A DNA stretch of 64,000 nucleotides from Lunularia cruciata (Eukaryota; Streptophyta; Marchantiopsida; Lunulariales; Lunulariaceae), in the NCBI GenBank assembly GCA_948567375.1, contig OX419756.1:31138333-31202332 (forward strand). The letters run 5' to 3'. Position 1 is the first letter of the stretch. Every line of letters begins with the position of its first letter. Position numbers and translations under genes: made by a program. Positions 1 to 11,555 of the stretch are shown in pieces. Below the pieces are notes generated by a model. The model saw only the letters and a list, made by a program, of their open reading frames with translations. It searched no databases and had not been told where the DNA came from.

Positions 1-2571
1 AACAATTCGAGCCTAGGTGAAGCTGTTAGAGGTGCGCTGGCTGGCCATAGCTTGCCGATTACTGCTGCCAAGAAAGACACAGTATCCCGGTCTCTTTGAT
101 TCAAACTGGATCCCAAGGTCTTTCATATTAAACATCTTGGAACCCATGATCAGTGCACTCATCATATGAATTGGTTAGTGGAGAAGGCAAGGATGTGATA
201 TTCAAGTGAGCAGGCTTCCTCTGCGTTAGACATCGTCGACGAATGAGAATAGCTAGCTGAAGTTAGTTGGAAGGAGAGCTTCTGATCTGCCGACCAATCT
301 CTTTGTGGAAAGAACAGTGGACAATAACTGTACAGGTTTACAAGTTCATGCTCAATTCGTGAAATAGTTTAGCAAGACACGGCGGCTCTGAAATCCTAGG
401 ATGATCATTCCGTCGAATTTTTGTCTGATTACATGATCTATGAGATTAGACGATCCTGTATATACGAGCGGCCAATTTACTTCCCTGAGACAAGGATCTT
501 TAGTTTTACCAAGTTTTAGATCGTTTAAGCTCAGGGCCAAACAGTAATAAACGACACAAGTGTAAATGAAATCATCCGAAATTGTACCCAATACATCGTT
601 TGTCTATTGTCAAGTTAAGTATCAATTGTCGTCAGATTCGGTTTGAATGATATGATGCATCAGATTGATTTATTGATTTTATAGAAACGTGACGAGGTAG
701 CCGAGAGCATATGGGAGAACTGGATGTGAGTTATTAAACTGGAGCTCGGGTCGCGAGTCAGTTGATAGTATGCAAGTTTAAACAGTTGAGCAATGTCAGA
801 CCGCTGCTCCCATCGGTTTGCAACCCCTGAGTATCAAGAAGCCGAAAGCATGATGATGAGTGTCAAGGCAGATACGTTGTGTGACATCGGGATTCAACGA
901 CTCAAGGACTACGGAGTGAGCCATATTTTCGCTAATGGATACAAGTAGCTGGAGTATATTTCCGCAAAAGTTTATGCATTCATGGAGTTACTGACACAAA
1001 GCATCACAGCCAAGTCTGTACGGTGACTGATCGCAAAAGGATACTGGACATCGTTGACTTGGGCCAAGAACGTCGCGAAACTTATGCCCTAACCTACTTT
1101 GCAGAAAGTCTGCTGATTGAATGTGCTTTAGTAATTATCTGCTTGAACAAATTGGTCAAAGGTGATCAGCCATCGTGAATCATGTGCCACTAAGGTTTCT
1201 GATATTACTGGGAAGTCAAATGCGGACCTTTAGCAGAAGAATGTGGATAACATATAGACCATGGTATGAACCGTCACTTTCTGTACCGAGTGGAACGATA
1301 TCAAATGCTTGATTATTAGTAGTACTGAAAGCCATTACAGTAAAGATGATCTCTCTTAAATAATAGACTTTGTGCACAGATTACTCTGCAGGGAACTACT
1401 TCTATCTGATTCGACGCCTAAGCTCGAAATAGCGAGTAGAGATATTATCTGCAACTCCGTTTACCGCGTTGAAAAAATCTTCAACCATGGATCTACATCA
1501 CACTAGTTCCAGTGAAGGAATATTTGTCTTTAGCTCACGACTAGGGTCGGGGTTGTTCGGCGGACGGCCGTAATCCGTCCACTATACTTAAAGTTCAACC
1601 TACTCGTAGATCGTGAGAACTCACAAAGATAAAGAATCGGAGTCGTCCGCACTTCGTCATTCGTCACCCTTCTTATCTGATTCGTGAGTAAGAAACGTAG
1701 AAGTGAATCTCATGATACACTAGGCCAATAGCCATGGAAATGGGTAATGATGTAAATTGTTCCCCCGATCGTGACATGTAGTGATGCAGTGCGAGAATCA
1801 CTACTTGATTCCATCAGGAGATCGTCTGCATACGTCATGGCAATTTCTAGCGTAGACTAATCATAAGTATGGCCTATTTTGGATTACCTCCGGAATGGGT
1901 AACATGCAGTTAACGTTAGGGCTACACACGTCACACAGGTCCCAGCGTTGGTCAAATCTGTGCAGTCCACCGACAGTTTCGTCTCTGGGTCTCCTTAGAT
2001 AATCGAAAGCCGACAGTTTTACTGCAACGGTAGCTTCAGGCTACTGGCAAATTACTTTGCGGCTGGTTACTGGTTGTAGACATATTGGAGGCAGCCTTGT
2101 TGAATCGCTTCCATCCAAATCGCTTAAATTTCGCCTGCTACCATATATTCTGGCCTATCGACAGTGGCTTCTTTTCCAAGGACGTTCAGGTGGTCTCACG
2201 CCTCCTGAAGTCATCCATGCCTCCAGCAGCGCGAATAATCTAGATTTTGGGGTTGCGATGAACTCCTTTATATTATCCTGAGGCGCAAGCAATACGATGA
2301 AAGGCACATGTCATGTCAGGAATAGTTTCAAATAATCACTATCTTTATATTACTAATACGCTAACTTTGGATCTTATAAACAAAACTCCTCCAAAACTGC
2401 CCTTCCAATCACTTTCATTTCCTTTGTATCGCATTTTAAAACTGCATGGGTCTAGATATGCATAAAAGCAAAAGTTCAACTCGAAAATTTTCCCAAAGCC
2501 AAGAGGGACCATGAAATTCCTTAGTTAACTCTTGAAAAAACGTGACGATAAAAATGTTGTTTATATTACCA
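1..2571. other. intergenic, nothing recognised
   Basis: No reading frame longer than about 80 codons and no known protein motif can be seen on either strand. Base composition is mixed and there is no obvious repeat structure. I see no tRNA-like or rRNA-like segment. Exons of a split gene or an old unrecognised transposon cannot be excluded by eye. Confidence 0.5.
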
Positions 2572-2644
2572 TACGTGGTGAAGCCACGTATTAATAATTC
2601 ACCACGAGCTGACGTTCGTGGTGAAGCTACGGGCGTCAGCTCGT
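2572..2644. repeat. cluster of interlocking palindromes
   Basis: Three inverted repeats overlap here. The first, TACGTGG/CCACGTA, spans 2572-2590 with a 5-nt spacer. The second, TTCACCACGA/TCGTGGTGAA, has arms at 2598-2607 and 2616-2625. The third, ACGAGCTGACG/CGTCAGCTCGT, has arms at 2604-2614 and 2634-2644. The second and third share bases, so they could not fold at the same time. The GTGGTGAAGC core occurs twice. It may be the end or centre of a small inverted-repeat element; no function is claimed. Confidence 0.7.
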
Positions 2645-2980
2645 ACAAGGTTATTAGGCTGTCACAGTCATGCTTAGTAATATACTTTACTAAAACTCTT
2701 TATATTCATAAAGTTACTTTTCCAGAGTTCACTGTATAAGATTTCAATAGCACTGAATAACATGTACGCTAAGTTCGTTGGGTAAAAATCATTTTGATTC
2801 AGGTTGAGAGCCATGTAATTCAGGTTGAGAACCATGAAATGAAAAAAATTAAAAAATGAAGATGTCGCTGAGGTGGAACTGCAGAAGTATTATCTTGGGA
2901 CTGAAATGAATGCCCCTATCATATATTTTACTCAGATGTTAGACATCTAACATGTAACAGCTACACTGCAAAATGTTTTC

Positions 2981-3242
2981 TATAAATAGAGAATTCCATG
3001 CCCTTCCGGTTCTCTGAGTTCTATATGAGCGTATATTCTAGTAGAAGATGGAAACGTTACGTGCCATTGATCACCTGTTAGAATTGGAGCATACCTTCTT
3101 TCTCTTTATTTACATAAACTTGCCAAAATGCAACCAAGTTTCTCATCATCGTCCTCAATACAGGGACACCATGCATAAAAAGAGGATGAGAAGACACCGT
3201 CCGCAATCAGTAACAGCGCTGTTACGACGAAGTTGCATGTAA
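2981..3242 (+). promoter_or_regulatory. possible core promoter with small ORF
   Basis: A good TATA box (TATAAATAG) lies at 2981-2989, about 60 bp upstream of an ATG at 3048 that opens a 64-codon frame ending at 3242. The peptide is basic toward its end and resembles no family I know. The TATA spacing would suit a start site near 3015. A TATA-like string is common in AT-rich plant DNA, so this is a weak call. Confidence 0.25.
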
Positions 3243-3343
3243 TTGTTACGTGTTGGTGATGTATCATACCCTATAGAGTTGATGACAGTTGGAAACAACC
3301 ATTAAACAGCGCTCAGTGACTCAAGCGACGCTGATATCTTCAT

Positions 3344-3445
3344 ATTCATATTGGGGCTTAGCCTCATTTTACCCCCTCTGTCTTTCCTTGTATGGTTTGA
3401 TGGGGTCTTCCCATCCTTCTTGCTATCACACGGTCGCCTTCTTCG
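3344..3445 (+). mobile_element. 5'-truncated LINE copy (3' end only)
   Basis: This short stretch matches the 3' end of the full LINE at 15.3-18.6 kb. It shares the last codons and stop (ATTGGGGCTTAG), the pyrimidine-rich 3' UTR, the stem-loop GATGGG-loop-CCCATC at 3399-3415, and the terminal GGTCGCCTTCTT. An 8-bp direct repeat, ATCTTCAT, lies at 3336-3343 and 3446-3453 and fits a target-site duplication. Loss of the 5' part is the usual result of incomplete target-primed reverse transcription. Confidence 0.8.
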
Positions 3446-3814
3446 ATCTTCATTCAATCTACTAAATTCAACCATTTTTCTGTTGCCTTAATATATGATT
3501 TTAGTGTACATGTTCTATTCACGGTAGGAAGCTTATCTCAAAATTTTAAATTGAAACTTACATCCTCCGCACCTACACCTACCGAAGCATGACATTCTAA
3601 TTGGAAAAAGCGGCCGTGGGCCGCAGCCGGCCGCTGCACATATTCCTCAGCCGGCCGCTACCGGCCATTAACCCATCACAACACATGGTTGTAGCCGACC
3701 GCACCCGCTATGTGGTAATATATCATAGCCGAGAACAACACAAAGAAAACTAAACCAGATGGTGATTAAAATAACAAAATTGTATTAATTGATAAGGTCC
3801 AAAAAGTCACCTAT

Positions 3815-6003
3815 CTAAAGTTCAGATTGGAACGCATGAACAATAGAATGTCAACAGTTGATGGTCGCAATGCATTGCGCTTGTCTGTCAGTATATTGTC
3901 CGCATCCGAGAAATTACACTCAGATTTTGAGCTTGAGGCAGGAATAGCAAGAATGGATCTTCCAACGAGGGCGATAGACGGAAACTTTTAAGCATGAGTA
4001 GACCACCAAATGAGCAATTTTGCAGGTCCGCTCTCGAGATCATTCTTCTCACTTCGGGAAAGCTTCAATGCGTAATACTCAGATAGTTCTTTTGATGCAA
4101 TGAGCTCCTTGTCGATCAGAGTAGGACCATCATCTTCATCTTCATCCGAGTCACTAGCCAATGATGTTGATGCTGATGACTGTCAAACTATAAGCTTGGC
4201 ATGCTTTGGCGGACGAGATGGTTGCGAGCTTGATGAGGATGCCCGACAATTGTCTGCAGCAGCTTTGACTAAACCAACAAAGTGCTCGGTCAGACGCTTA
4301 ATTTCTATCTTTGCATCAGCAATTTGTTCTTCCTCGACTGCCATCAAATGTAGTCTTGACTTTTGTCGCGGATCTAGCAGGGCGGCAATGACGTGGAGTC
4401 TGCTGAGTGACCACTTGTCCAGAATTTGCTTTGTGATGAGTGTTTTGATGCTAACCAGATGCTTAGAATCGGCTGGAATGGTTTGCATCATGCCGTCTGC
4501 TTCCGTGATATCTTCCGTATCGGTGATCTCAACACAATGCTTCAACAGTCGATTACGCCAATATGCTACGAGGTGCAAAGTCGGTGTCCTGAACGGTTCC
4601 AGAGCAAGGGTTGCCGTCTTGAAGAGAACCAGGAATCGAACAATCTCGATGAGTAGCTCACGATCGATACAGTCTATTTTCTTCTCCTTCTGACCTCCTT
4701 TCTTAACCAACAACTCTCGAGATTTTTCAAATTGAATTCAAATGGACTCTAGCATGGTCAGCAACCCATACCAGCGAGTTACAATCTCCTGCTTGAGCTT
4801 TGGACAAAGCAGGCTGTTCAAGTCAGTCTTCTTGAAGTATCGCACTAATTCCTTGCATTGCGTGATCAAGATTTCAGGGGCATCATCATAAAACTCATAG
4901 AACGGAGCAGAGGTATTTCCATTGACAACTCGTGTTCTCTTCGCCAACACTGTGGTGGTAATTGTTCCAATTTTGTGGTCCGAGCATGGAATCCATTTGT
5001 AAATACGTGACAGGCCATCTTCAGAATGGTTGTTGGATGCAGAATCTGTCACAACAATCACTTGCTCATTTGATGCCTTCTTGGTGATGTCATTCACCTC
5101 AAATGAACGATATGGGTCGATCATAGAGTTGAACTCCGACAAGATGGCCTGGCCAGTATGGCTATGAGTAGTGAATTCATTCACTACTCGTGTGCGATCA
5201 TGAAGTTGCCATGAATCATCGATGAAATGGATCGTGACTGATAGATAAGAGATATGATGATTGTCATCTGTCCAGATATCCAACGTGAACCCTGCCCATA
5301 GACCACAACTGAAGTGATATTGGACCTTTGACAGAAGAAGAACCTTGCTGAAGTTGCATCTTTTCTTGAGCGATCTCTTGACTGTGACTTGATCTTGCAA
5401 CACATCGTCAATACTCATCGGGTTCTTTGATGCTACTCCAATATCAAGCACAGTCTGCAGCATGGCGCGGAAACCCTTCCCAGCCACAATCGAGAATGGA
5501 CGAATGTCCAATGCGCACATCTCACCCAATTTTTTTGTTACGAGTTGCTTTTGTCCAGCATTGGGCTTGCATAAAGGCTTGGCGAAGGTGATCATACTGT
5601 GTGAACCACCAGGTGCAACAAATGCGACAGTGCACAAATGGTTGTTGATGGAGGTTGTGCCAATGTTTGAATTGTAAGCATACAATGTCTTGCAAATGTG
5701 ACAACCCACAAAAGTCACCTTGTCTTTTTTCGATTGCTCTCCATCAAGAATAAAATAAACCAACTCATTGTCAGCAATATAGCATACTGGCCCGAACTTG
5801 TTCCACAGAGATATTGCAGATGGTCGATTGCTCTTGGTCCAGGGCAAAATCTGATATTTGGGCACCTTCGAACCGAATGATGTGACTATCTCCTCTTTGA
5901 AATTGGCCACAGACTGGCCCGTTGCCGCTTGGTGTACTTGCGTTACCATTGATGAATGAATGATTAGATTGCCGGTGCTATTTTTTGACACTGTCGAGTG
6001 CAA
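3815..6003 (-). pseudogene. hAT transposase, broken
   Basis: Reading leftward, the first 421 codons (6003-4738) hold a BED-type zinc finger (Trp, then CHIC, then a His-Cys pair, about residues 75-125). Next come the Hermes-like segment with RPFSIVAGKGF, the block TLDIWTDD, and VTDSASNN. TRWYGLLTMLES lies near the end. The frame meets an in-frame TGA at 4738-4740 and continues in the same phase to 4183. The hATC dimerisation domain follows in another phase (about 4150-3815), with ILAIPASSS, ILTDKRNALRPSTVDILLF and a natural stop at 3815-3817. There is also one stop inside hATC. With two extra in-frame stops and one frame change the gene is not functional as it stands. The family call is secure; the position of any intron is unknown. 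Confidence 0.88.
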
Positions 6004-6350
6004 TACTCAAACAAATGCACCTCTCTACAAACCCGTTACTCTCACTCAAGCGGGCCGCAATTTTGGTGACAGAGATATTGCAGATGGTCAATTGCTCTTG
6101 GTCCATGGCAAAATCTGATATTTGGGCACCTTCGAACAGAATGATATGACTATCTCCTCTTTGAAATCGGCAATAGACTAGCCCGTAGCCGCTTGGTGTA
6201 TATGCGCTACCATTGATGAATGAATCATTACATTGCAGCTGCACAAGCTGCGAAGAGCTATATTTTGACACCGTCTAGTGCAATGCTCAATCAGATGCGC
6301 CTCTCCACAAACCCAATTCATTCACGTTGGTCACAATTTTGGTGACAAGA
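5809..6350. repeat. tandem duplication over hAT 5' coding end
   Basis: About 260-280 bp encoding the N-terminal part of the hAT transposase is present twice. Unit 1 runs from about 5809 to 6069. Unit 2 runs from 6070 to about 6350. Both begin AGATATTGCAGATGGTC and end near CAATTTTGGTGACA. Unit 2 has more differences and carries a 97-codon minus-strand frame (6271-5978). The original ATG at 6003 belongs to unit 1. The duplication probably arose after the element lost activity, or separated the gene from its own leader. Confidence 0.8.
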
Positions 6351-6466
6351 AGTTACATGTTATTTATCATCCATGTTATTTACTCCACGAACCCGTTACA
6401 TTCCCTCACGCTAGCCGCAATTTTGGTGACAGGAAGTTACATGTATTTATCATCCATATTATTTAA
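6303..6466. repeat. two ~80-bp tandem units next to hAT gene
   Basis: Two adjacent units share CAATTTTGGTGACA(A/G)GAAG followed by TTACATG and TTATCATCCAT. Unit 1 is about 6303-6381 and unit 2 about 6382-6466. Each starts with a CCAC(A/G)AACCC-like stretch. They continue the duplication pattern of the neighbouring segment and lie just inside the CCGGCCGC-rich flank. Confidence 0.7.
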
Positions 6467-6878
6467 TGCGGCCGCAACTGGCCTTGGTTGTGAAAAATAC
6501 CCAACCGGCTGTGACCTGCCCGCGCCGCAAAACACTGGCCGTAGCCAGCCGGATTGGCGGCCGGCCGTGGTACCTCGGCCGGCTGCGGTGGACAGCCACC
6601 AATGCTATACATGGACACCTACCTCGCCTACACCTGCTCTAACATCCCGGTTAGCAAGCAGAATGACATTGCGACATTTATGATATGATGATGTTATAAT
6701 TTAAAACGAAGTACATCACTTCCGGTCCTTACGATCAGCTGAAGGTGATCTCTAAGGTCTCCAAAGTGAAGAGTTCCACTGTCCGCTACGGATCTCCGCT
6801 CTTTTATCATTTTCTGAATTTCTCGCATTGAAGCACAATAGTCCCTTTTTACCTTTCATATTTGGAGTATATTTGATG

Positions 6879-6911
6879 AATAAGGTCGTATATTTGATAT
6901 ACGACCTTATT
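6879..6911. repeat. perfect 15-bp-arm hairpin
   Basis: AATAAGGTCGTATAT and ATATACGACCTTATT form perfect 15-bp arms around a 3-nt TTG loop. The pairing continues outward with mismatches. The hairpin is flanked by a direct repeat of GGAGTATATTTGAT(G/A)AATAA at about 6865 and 6917. It could be a small foldback element or a replication-slippage product. Confidence 0.8.
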
Positions 6912-7196
6912 TATCGGAGTATATTTGATAAATAAATTTGACAACTCGAAATTCCTTGTAACCTTAAAAGACCTCATTCACTCGTTCTAATTATTATTCT
7001 ACTTATTATCATTCCTAGTTTTAAACATAATTTGCAAATCAGTGATCTTCACTCACTTGTTACCTTCGTGTATGAGTGCGATTTCATATCGTTGTGAGAA
7101 GCATATTGCTCTCTCCAGAGCATGGTTTGAGCTATTGGCCCGGGAGATTAGGCCTGCAAACTAGCATTATCTTCAAAGGTATTGCCGGAATTCATG

Positions 7197-7263
7197 TTGT
7201 TCCACTGGTCCTAACTTGGTAATATCGGTGTTGTTCCATTTGGTCCCAACTTCGTAACATCGG
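7197..7263 (+). repeat. two-unit tandem repeat, ~33 bp
   Basis: The unit TTGTTCCA(C/T)T-GGTCC-(T/C)AACTT-(G/C)GTAA appears at 7197-7228 and again at 7231-7263, with four or five differences. No coding or regulatory role is visible. Confidence 0.7.
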
Positions 7264-7306
7264 ATGATAAACTTTTCTCTCTAAATGTGAGCATCGTGAC
7301 TCATGC

Positions 7307-7331
7307 ACTAAATGATCATTGATCATTTAGT
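7307..7331. repeat. near-perfect palindrome
   Basis: ACTAAATGATCA at 7307-7318 and TGATCATTTAGT at 7320-7331 are exact reverse complements separated by one base. Such a short symmetrical site could bind a dimeric factor or be the relic of a foldback element. Confidence 0.75.
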
Positions 7332-9783
7332 AGTGATTTGCTTTAATTTAAATGTGAAATTTTATTCGCTTTTGAGCTTCGCTTCAGTCGTCTCAAATTT
7401 GCAAAATTTCCTCTTTTATAAATGCTATATTCCACAGTTTCAAAGACCTTAGCATTGATCTCTAATGATTAACCTTCAGACCGGATAATTGTTGAGTTAA
7501 TTATCAACGACTAGGTGTTTCCACCGCTCAAGATCCCAGCATCCGATTTGTTGCAATTGGAACCATGGGGAGAACATCGTGTGTTCAGCTCCTGGTATAA
7601 GACCTCAAGGCTACAACCGTGGACTCTCCATAAGTGCAATCCCTCTGTTCCTGGACATCGCACCGTACTGCTCATCATTTGTTCACATCACTTCCCATAT
7701 GCTCTCTTTCTGGAGGTTCCAACAAATAAATAAATACCATTGTCCTCCTCTGCCTCTCTACACTTTAGAACTTTCTGAAAGGTCTAAAGTATATGAACAA
7801 GTCATGCCTTCAAAGATGCTTCCTTGTTATTGATTGATTCATATGTATCGACCTTATTTCATTGTCCTCCTCTGCCTATGTGTCTATACTTTAGAATTCT
7901 CTATATGAACTAAGTCATGCCTGCTTATCTTGTGGGATTTAAATGGTTGAAAGTCCACCAATTCGTTCCTGTGTGAAGTCTTGGTTGAAGACCTCAAGAG
8001 ACCTGGGTCTGCATGCTTTCTTACTGACTCTCTTTCTTTCACTCCTTACAAGTATAAAAGCTACAAGATGCAGCTTTTGGCTACCAAACGTCAAAGTTTA
8101 TTGACAGTACTTTCAAATTTAACCAAGATCGGCAATAGTTTTGGATACTAGACCGGAAGCATTGTATAAGGATGAGCTAGCACACACGAATTGCTTGAGC
8201 AGTTGGAATTTCTTGAGCCTACTTGCAATAAATTCAGACAGAATTACGGTACATGTAAAGCTACATACTGAACAAGTACAGCACTCTGTTTCTACTTTCC
8301 TACTTACCTTGCCTCAATCTCTGGAGAATGTTCACGTACACACCAGCTTTTTAAAGTAGGGGGTTTCAGATATAGCTTTATCCAGACCTGTAGAAATCCG
8401 AAAATTAATTTATGTATTGTCTGTACAAATTTGATGGGTAGCGTGCGGGAGCACACTAAGTTTTTACAAGTAAAAATATATAACCATAAAAGAAGTTTTC
8501 TTCCATAGAAAATTTATGGATAATCTAAAAACATGAACAGTAACTTACGAGATTGCCGTTAAAATTCTATAATCTAAATTTACTTGAAACTTTTCAAACC
8601 CTCCAATTAACCAGGATGTTACATTTTTAATAAAATATTTATAAGCGAATGTCTATGAAATATTTTATAAATGTCACTAAAAATCCAAAGATCTGCGTGG
8701 ATCCCAATTCTGAAACCCCCTAGTGAAACCCCCCATGCTCGCGTCAATGCCTTTTTTTCTCTCCAACCATCTGAGTCTTCTGTTGGAAATTTACCCCGCC
8801 GGAGGAGTTCTGGATATCTTCGATATTCTACGGGGTGTTGTACATTACCGGACAGCTATTGTCCATATCTATTCCAGCAATTGAGCAGGTCTACAGATCG
8901 CCAAATATCATATTTCTCCGGTGTTACACTTTCTTTCATGCCGGTGAAATCTAGACGCAAAGACTACACTTTACGGTTTCTAGATTCGCCTTCACTAGAG
9001 TGAATTTCGAAAGAAATAAATTAACACGCGTCCACGAAGTGCGTTAGGCAAAAAATTACGTATCCTTCCTCTATTCCTCGATTTGTGCGATGCTCAGATG
9101 GAAGCTTCCTTACTGTCCCGCTTCAGTTGTCAAATTGTGCTACAGCGAATTCTCGTTGCCTGGTTCCAGTACTGACCAAAGTCACCTATGCACAGTACTT
9201 GGCCCATTTTCCCTTGCATTGCGTTAACTATTCAAAGATCTGGTATTATCTCCTGGCGTACCGTCCTCTCCGGTGTCGCGGTGAGGCAATAATGTCCGAT
9301 GTTTCGTTTGGAGAAAAGGGCTGGTACTCAGAACTCGAGATATCCTTCCTTCTAATAAGCGGACTACAATACTTGAACCTGTTCCTCCCTGTGCCTTAGG
9401 ACCAAAACTCTAACTACAGAGTAAAACCTCCAAATAGTGCCACCTCGTATGAGTAACATCCCCTCTGCAGTGACCAAGAACCCTAGAACAATTAGTCTAG
9501 ACCCAATAAATATGCACAATAATAACAGTGCGTCACAATTATGCAATAGTGACATGATGATACCAATAGTGACCGTTCTATAGTGTAAATACGGAGATAA
9601 CATCCTATTTCCATTTCAAGAGCGCTATTATGGGTTGTGTGAAAGGGAAATGTAGCAACAGATTAATGTGGCATTTTTATGAAACTTCAAATCCCGACAG
9701 TTCTCTCCATTGACTAAAGTTATTGTAGTTGTACCAAGGTAAAATACATTGATAACGTGAATTGTTTCAGCAACCTATTTTTC

Positions 9784-11480
9784 TCAACTTTCTGATGATG
9801 AATCAACTGTCGACCAGCTTTTTGAATGTTGGAAAGCAGGTTGCTTTGAAGTTTTGGAGAAAGCAATGTTTAGAGAGAGAGAAAGTTGATTAAATCCGTG
9901 ATTTTCTTGCTCAACGCTTATCAAAGGTGTGATCTCCTCAACATCATCATCATCATCAATACTTTTGGAATTCTGCATTAGGTTGTGCTGTTTAAGAACA
10001 GACTGGACAATGTTATCGTAGTCAACCTCATTGTCACCAGTGGCATCAAGTGAATCCACTTCAATGAGTTCTTTGACAACCTGTTCAAAAATTTTGTCAA
10101 CAAGACCCAATGATGCCGAGAAAGATTCCTCCAGTCTAATTTCTCTCAGCATTATCACTAAATCATCGACAGCTTGATTAGAGCTAGGTGCAGAGTGACC
10201 AATATACTGATTGGCAATGACATTTGTAACAACGGAGAGACAATCTGTTTTGACAAAACACCGTCGAATACTGTTCTCTTTGATACCGTCTGATCTTGAT
10301 TTGACCCAACTAAGCACGTTGTGCAAGTGCGTATGGTTGTTGATCGGAAATTGAGAAGCGGGTGCACGTTCACTAGTTTGCCAGATTTCATACTCAGAAA
10401 GAAGATGGTTCAGTTGGGCATGACAAAAGCGTGCTTTGAAAGAGCAAATGACACCTTGATCAAGAGGTTGACAGTCGCTAGTGGCATTGGGTGGGAAGAA
10501 AATGATGCATAGGTTCTAATACTTGAAGAGTGTTTCTTGTGAGCCCGTTGGATCAAAAAATTTAGCCGCACAAACATGTGATGAACAGTTATCCTGGAGG
10601 ATATAGAAGATGTTGTTGCATTGCTTGGCAATTTTTTTGTATGTGTGCAGCAAGCACATAAATGAGGACGTGTCTTTCCAGGATTTGGCTTGGTGGTTGT
10701 AAATAATACCAAACGCCTTACTTATATAAGGAATATTCTTCAAAGCCCGTGGACATGCACTCTTTGTAATAACCTAAGTGCAAAACTTCTTGCTTGAAGT
10801 GCTAACTCCAAGAGTCATTCTGATTCATTCTTTGCTGCGCTTGACACCACGACCATCCGTATTGACTGTGCAGAATGATCTTGATGATGTGGTGTCATGC
10901 TGTAGAGCTAACTCTTCAATGTTGATAATGCATTCAAGAGAGACATCATTCAACATTTCACAAATTTCATGCAAACGCTTCTCAACCTGCATCGGATTGA
11001 GGTTGTTGTGTTCTCCACACTTCTTCTTGCTAGTTGTCGAGACATGATTCAAATACTTCTCGAGCCATCCATTTGAGGCAACAAATACCTGCAGAGCAAC
11101 TGAGTCTGATGGTTTCAAATACTCGGTAAAGTCCTGCAAGATCTTGTCTCTGAAAAATAAAGCCTTATTCTTGAGCACCTCACCAGTCACATTCAGCGGG
11201 GGTGCATCAATCTCAACGCGCATATGCCATTGATGCACCATATCGTTAAGCAGTTGGACTCGAGTTGATGTCAAAACTTTTTTCAACCCAATTCAATTTG
11301 AATCAGATGCCACCTGCTTAATGAGTTCCCTCTCTTTCCAGATTTTGGTCACATTCTGACACACCACTACAAATGCGATGTAGCTTGTTCATGGGTGGCT
11401 CCAGGTTGCCTGAGAAAATTGATAACCTCCAACTTTGTCATCACGTCCATATGCCTCCGCTTCTTGACATTAACCAACAT
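9784..11480 (-). pseudogene. pogo-like transposase (CENP-B HTH + DDE), broken
   Basis: Transcribed leftward from about 11480. The first short frame has TKLEVINFLRQPGATHEQAT, a CENP-B/pogo N-terminal helix-turn-helix, and ends at a TAG near 11368. The next (11286-10825) has the CENP-B-type DNA-binding core with VFVASNGWLEKYL. The DDE region follows: 10743-10516 with NIPYI..IIYNHQAKSW and the catalytic-Asp block ILQDNCSSH. After that comes FFPPNATSDCQPLDQG and then a long C-terminal acidic tail to 9784. The parts are in the normal family order, but at least three interruptions split them, so no full-length product is possible. This is a decayed autonomous copy; no other gene overlaps it convincingly. 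Confidence 0.85.
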
Positions 11481-11555
11481 GCTTGTAGATGATCAAATTT
11501 GAATTCAGCAATACAGTAACACCAACACCACTCACTGCACGATCCAAAGGAAAAA

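Larger units (their letters stand above)
3604..6600 (-). mobile_element. hAT superfamily DNA transposon, degraded
   Basis: A degraded hAT element with its transposase on the minus strand. Both flanks (about 3608-3665 and 6468-6590) are unusually GC-rich and carry many copies of the motif CCGGCCGC and its variants. This resembles the clustered subterminal transposase-binding repeats known from hAT elements. Exact ends were not found. An identical 8-mer, ATGACATT, occurs at about 3590 and 6662 and has the right length for a hAT target duplication, but the sequences just inside it do not form matching inverted repeats. Boundaries are therefore approximate. Confidence 0.75.
6660..9414. other. intergenic with small palindromes and repeats
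   Basis: No protein family was recognised. The longest frame (8671-9003, plus, 110 codons) has no known motif. The stretch holds a perfect hairpin at 6879-6911, a two-unit repeat at 7197-7263 and a palindrome at 7307-7331. There is also an imperfect repeat of CATTGTCCTCCTCTGCC with a following TTTAGAA block (about 7738-7812 and 7860-7922). It may contain remains of small non-coding elements. Confidence 0.45.

Noticed and set aside
4100-4693. 197-codon Ser-rich plus-strand frame
   Set aside because: It is exactly antisense to the hAT transposase, whose motifs are clear; the Ser runs mirror acidic and Gln/Ser codons on the other strand.
3590-6670. ATGACATT at both sides as a proven hAT target duplication
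   Set aside because: Right length (8 bp), but the adjacent inner sequences do not form matching terminal inverted repeats, so it may be chance.
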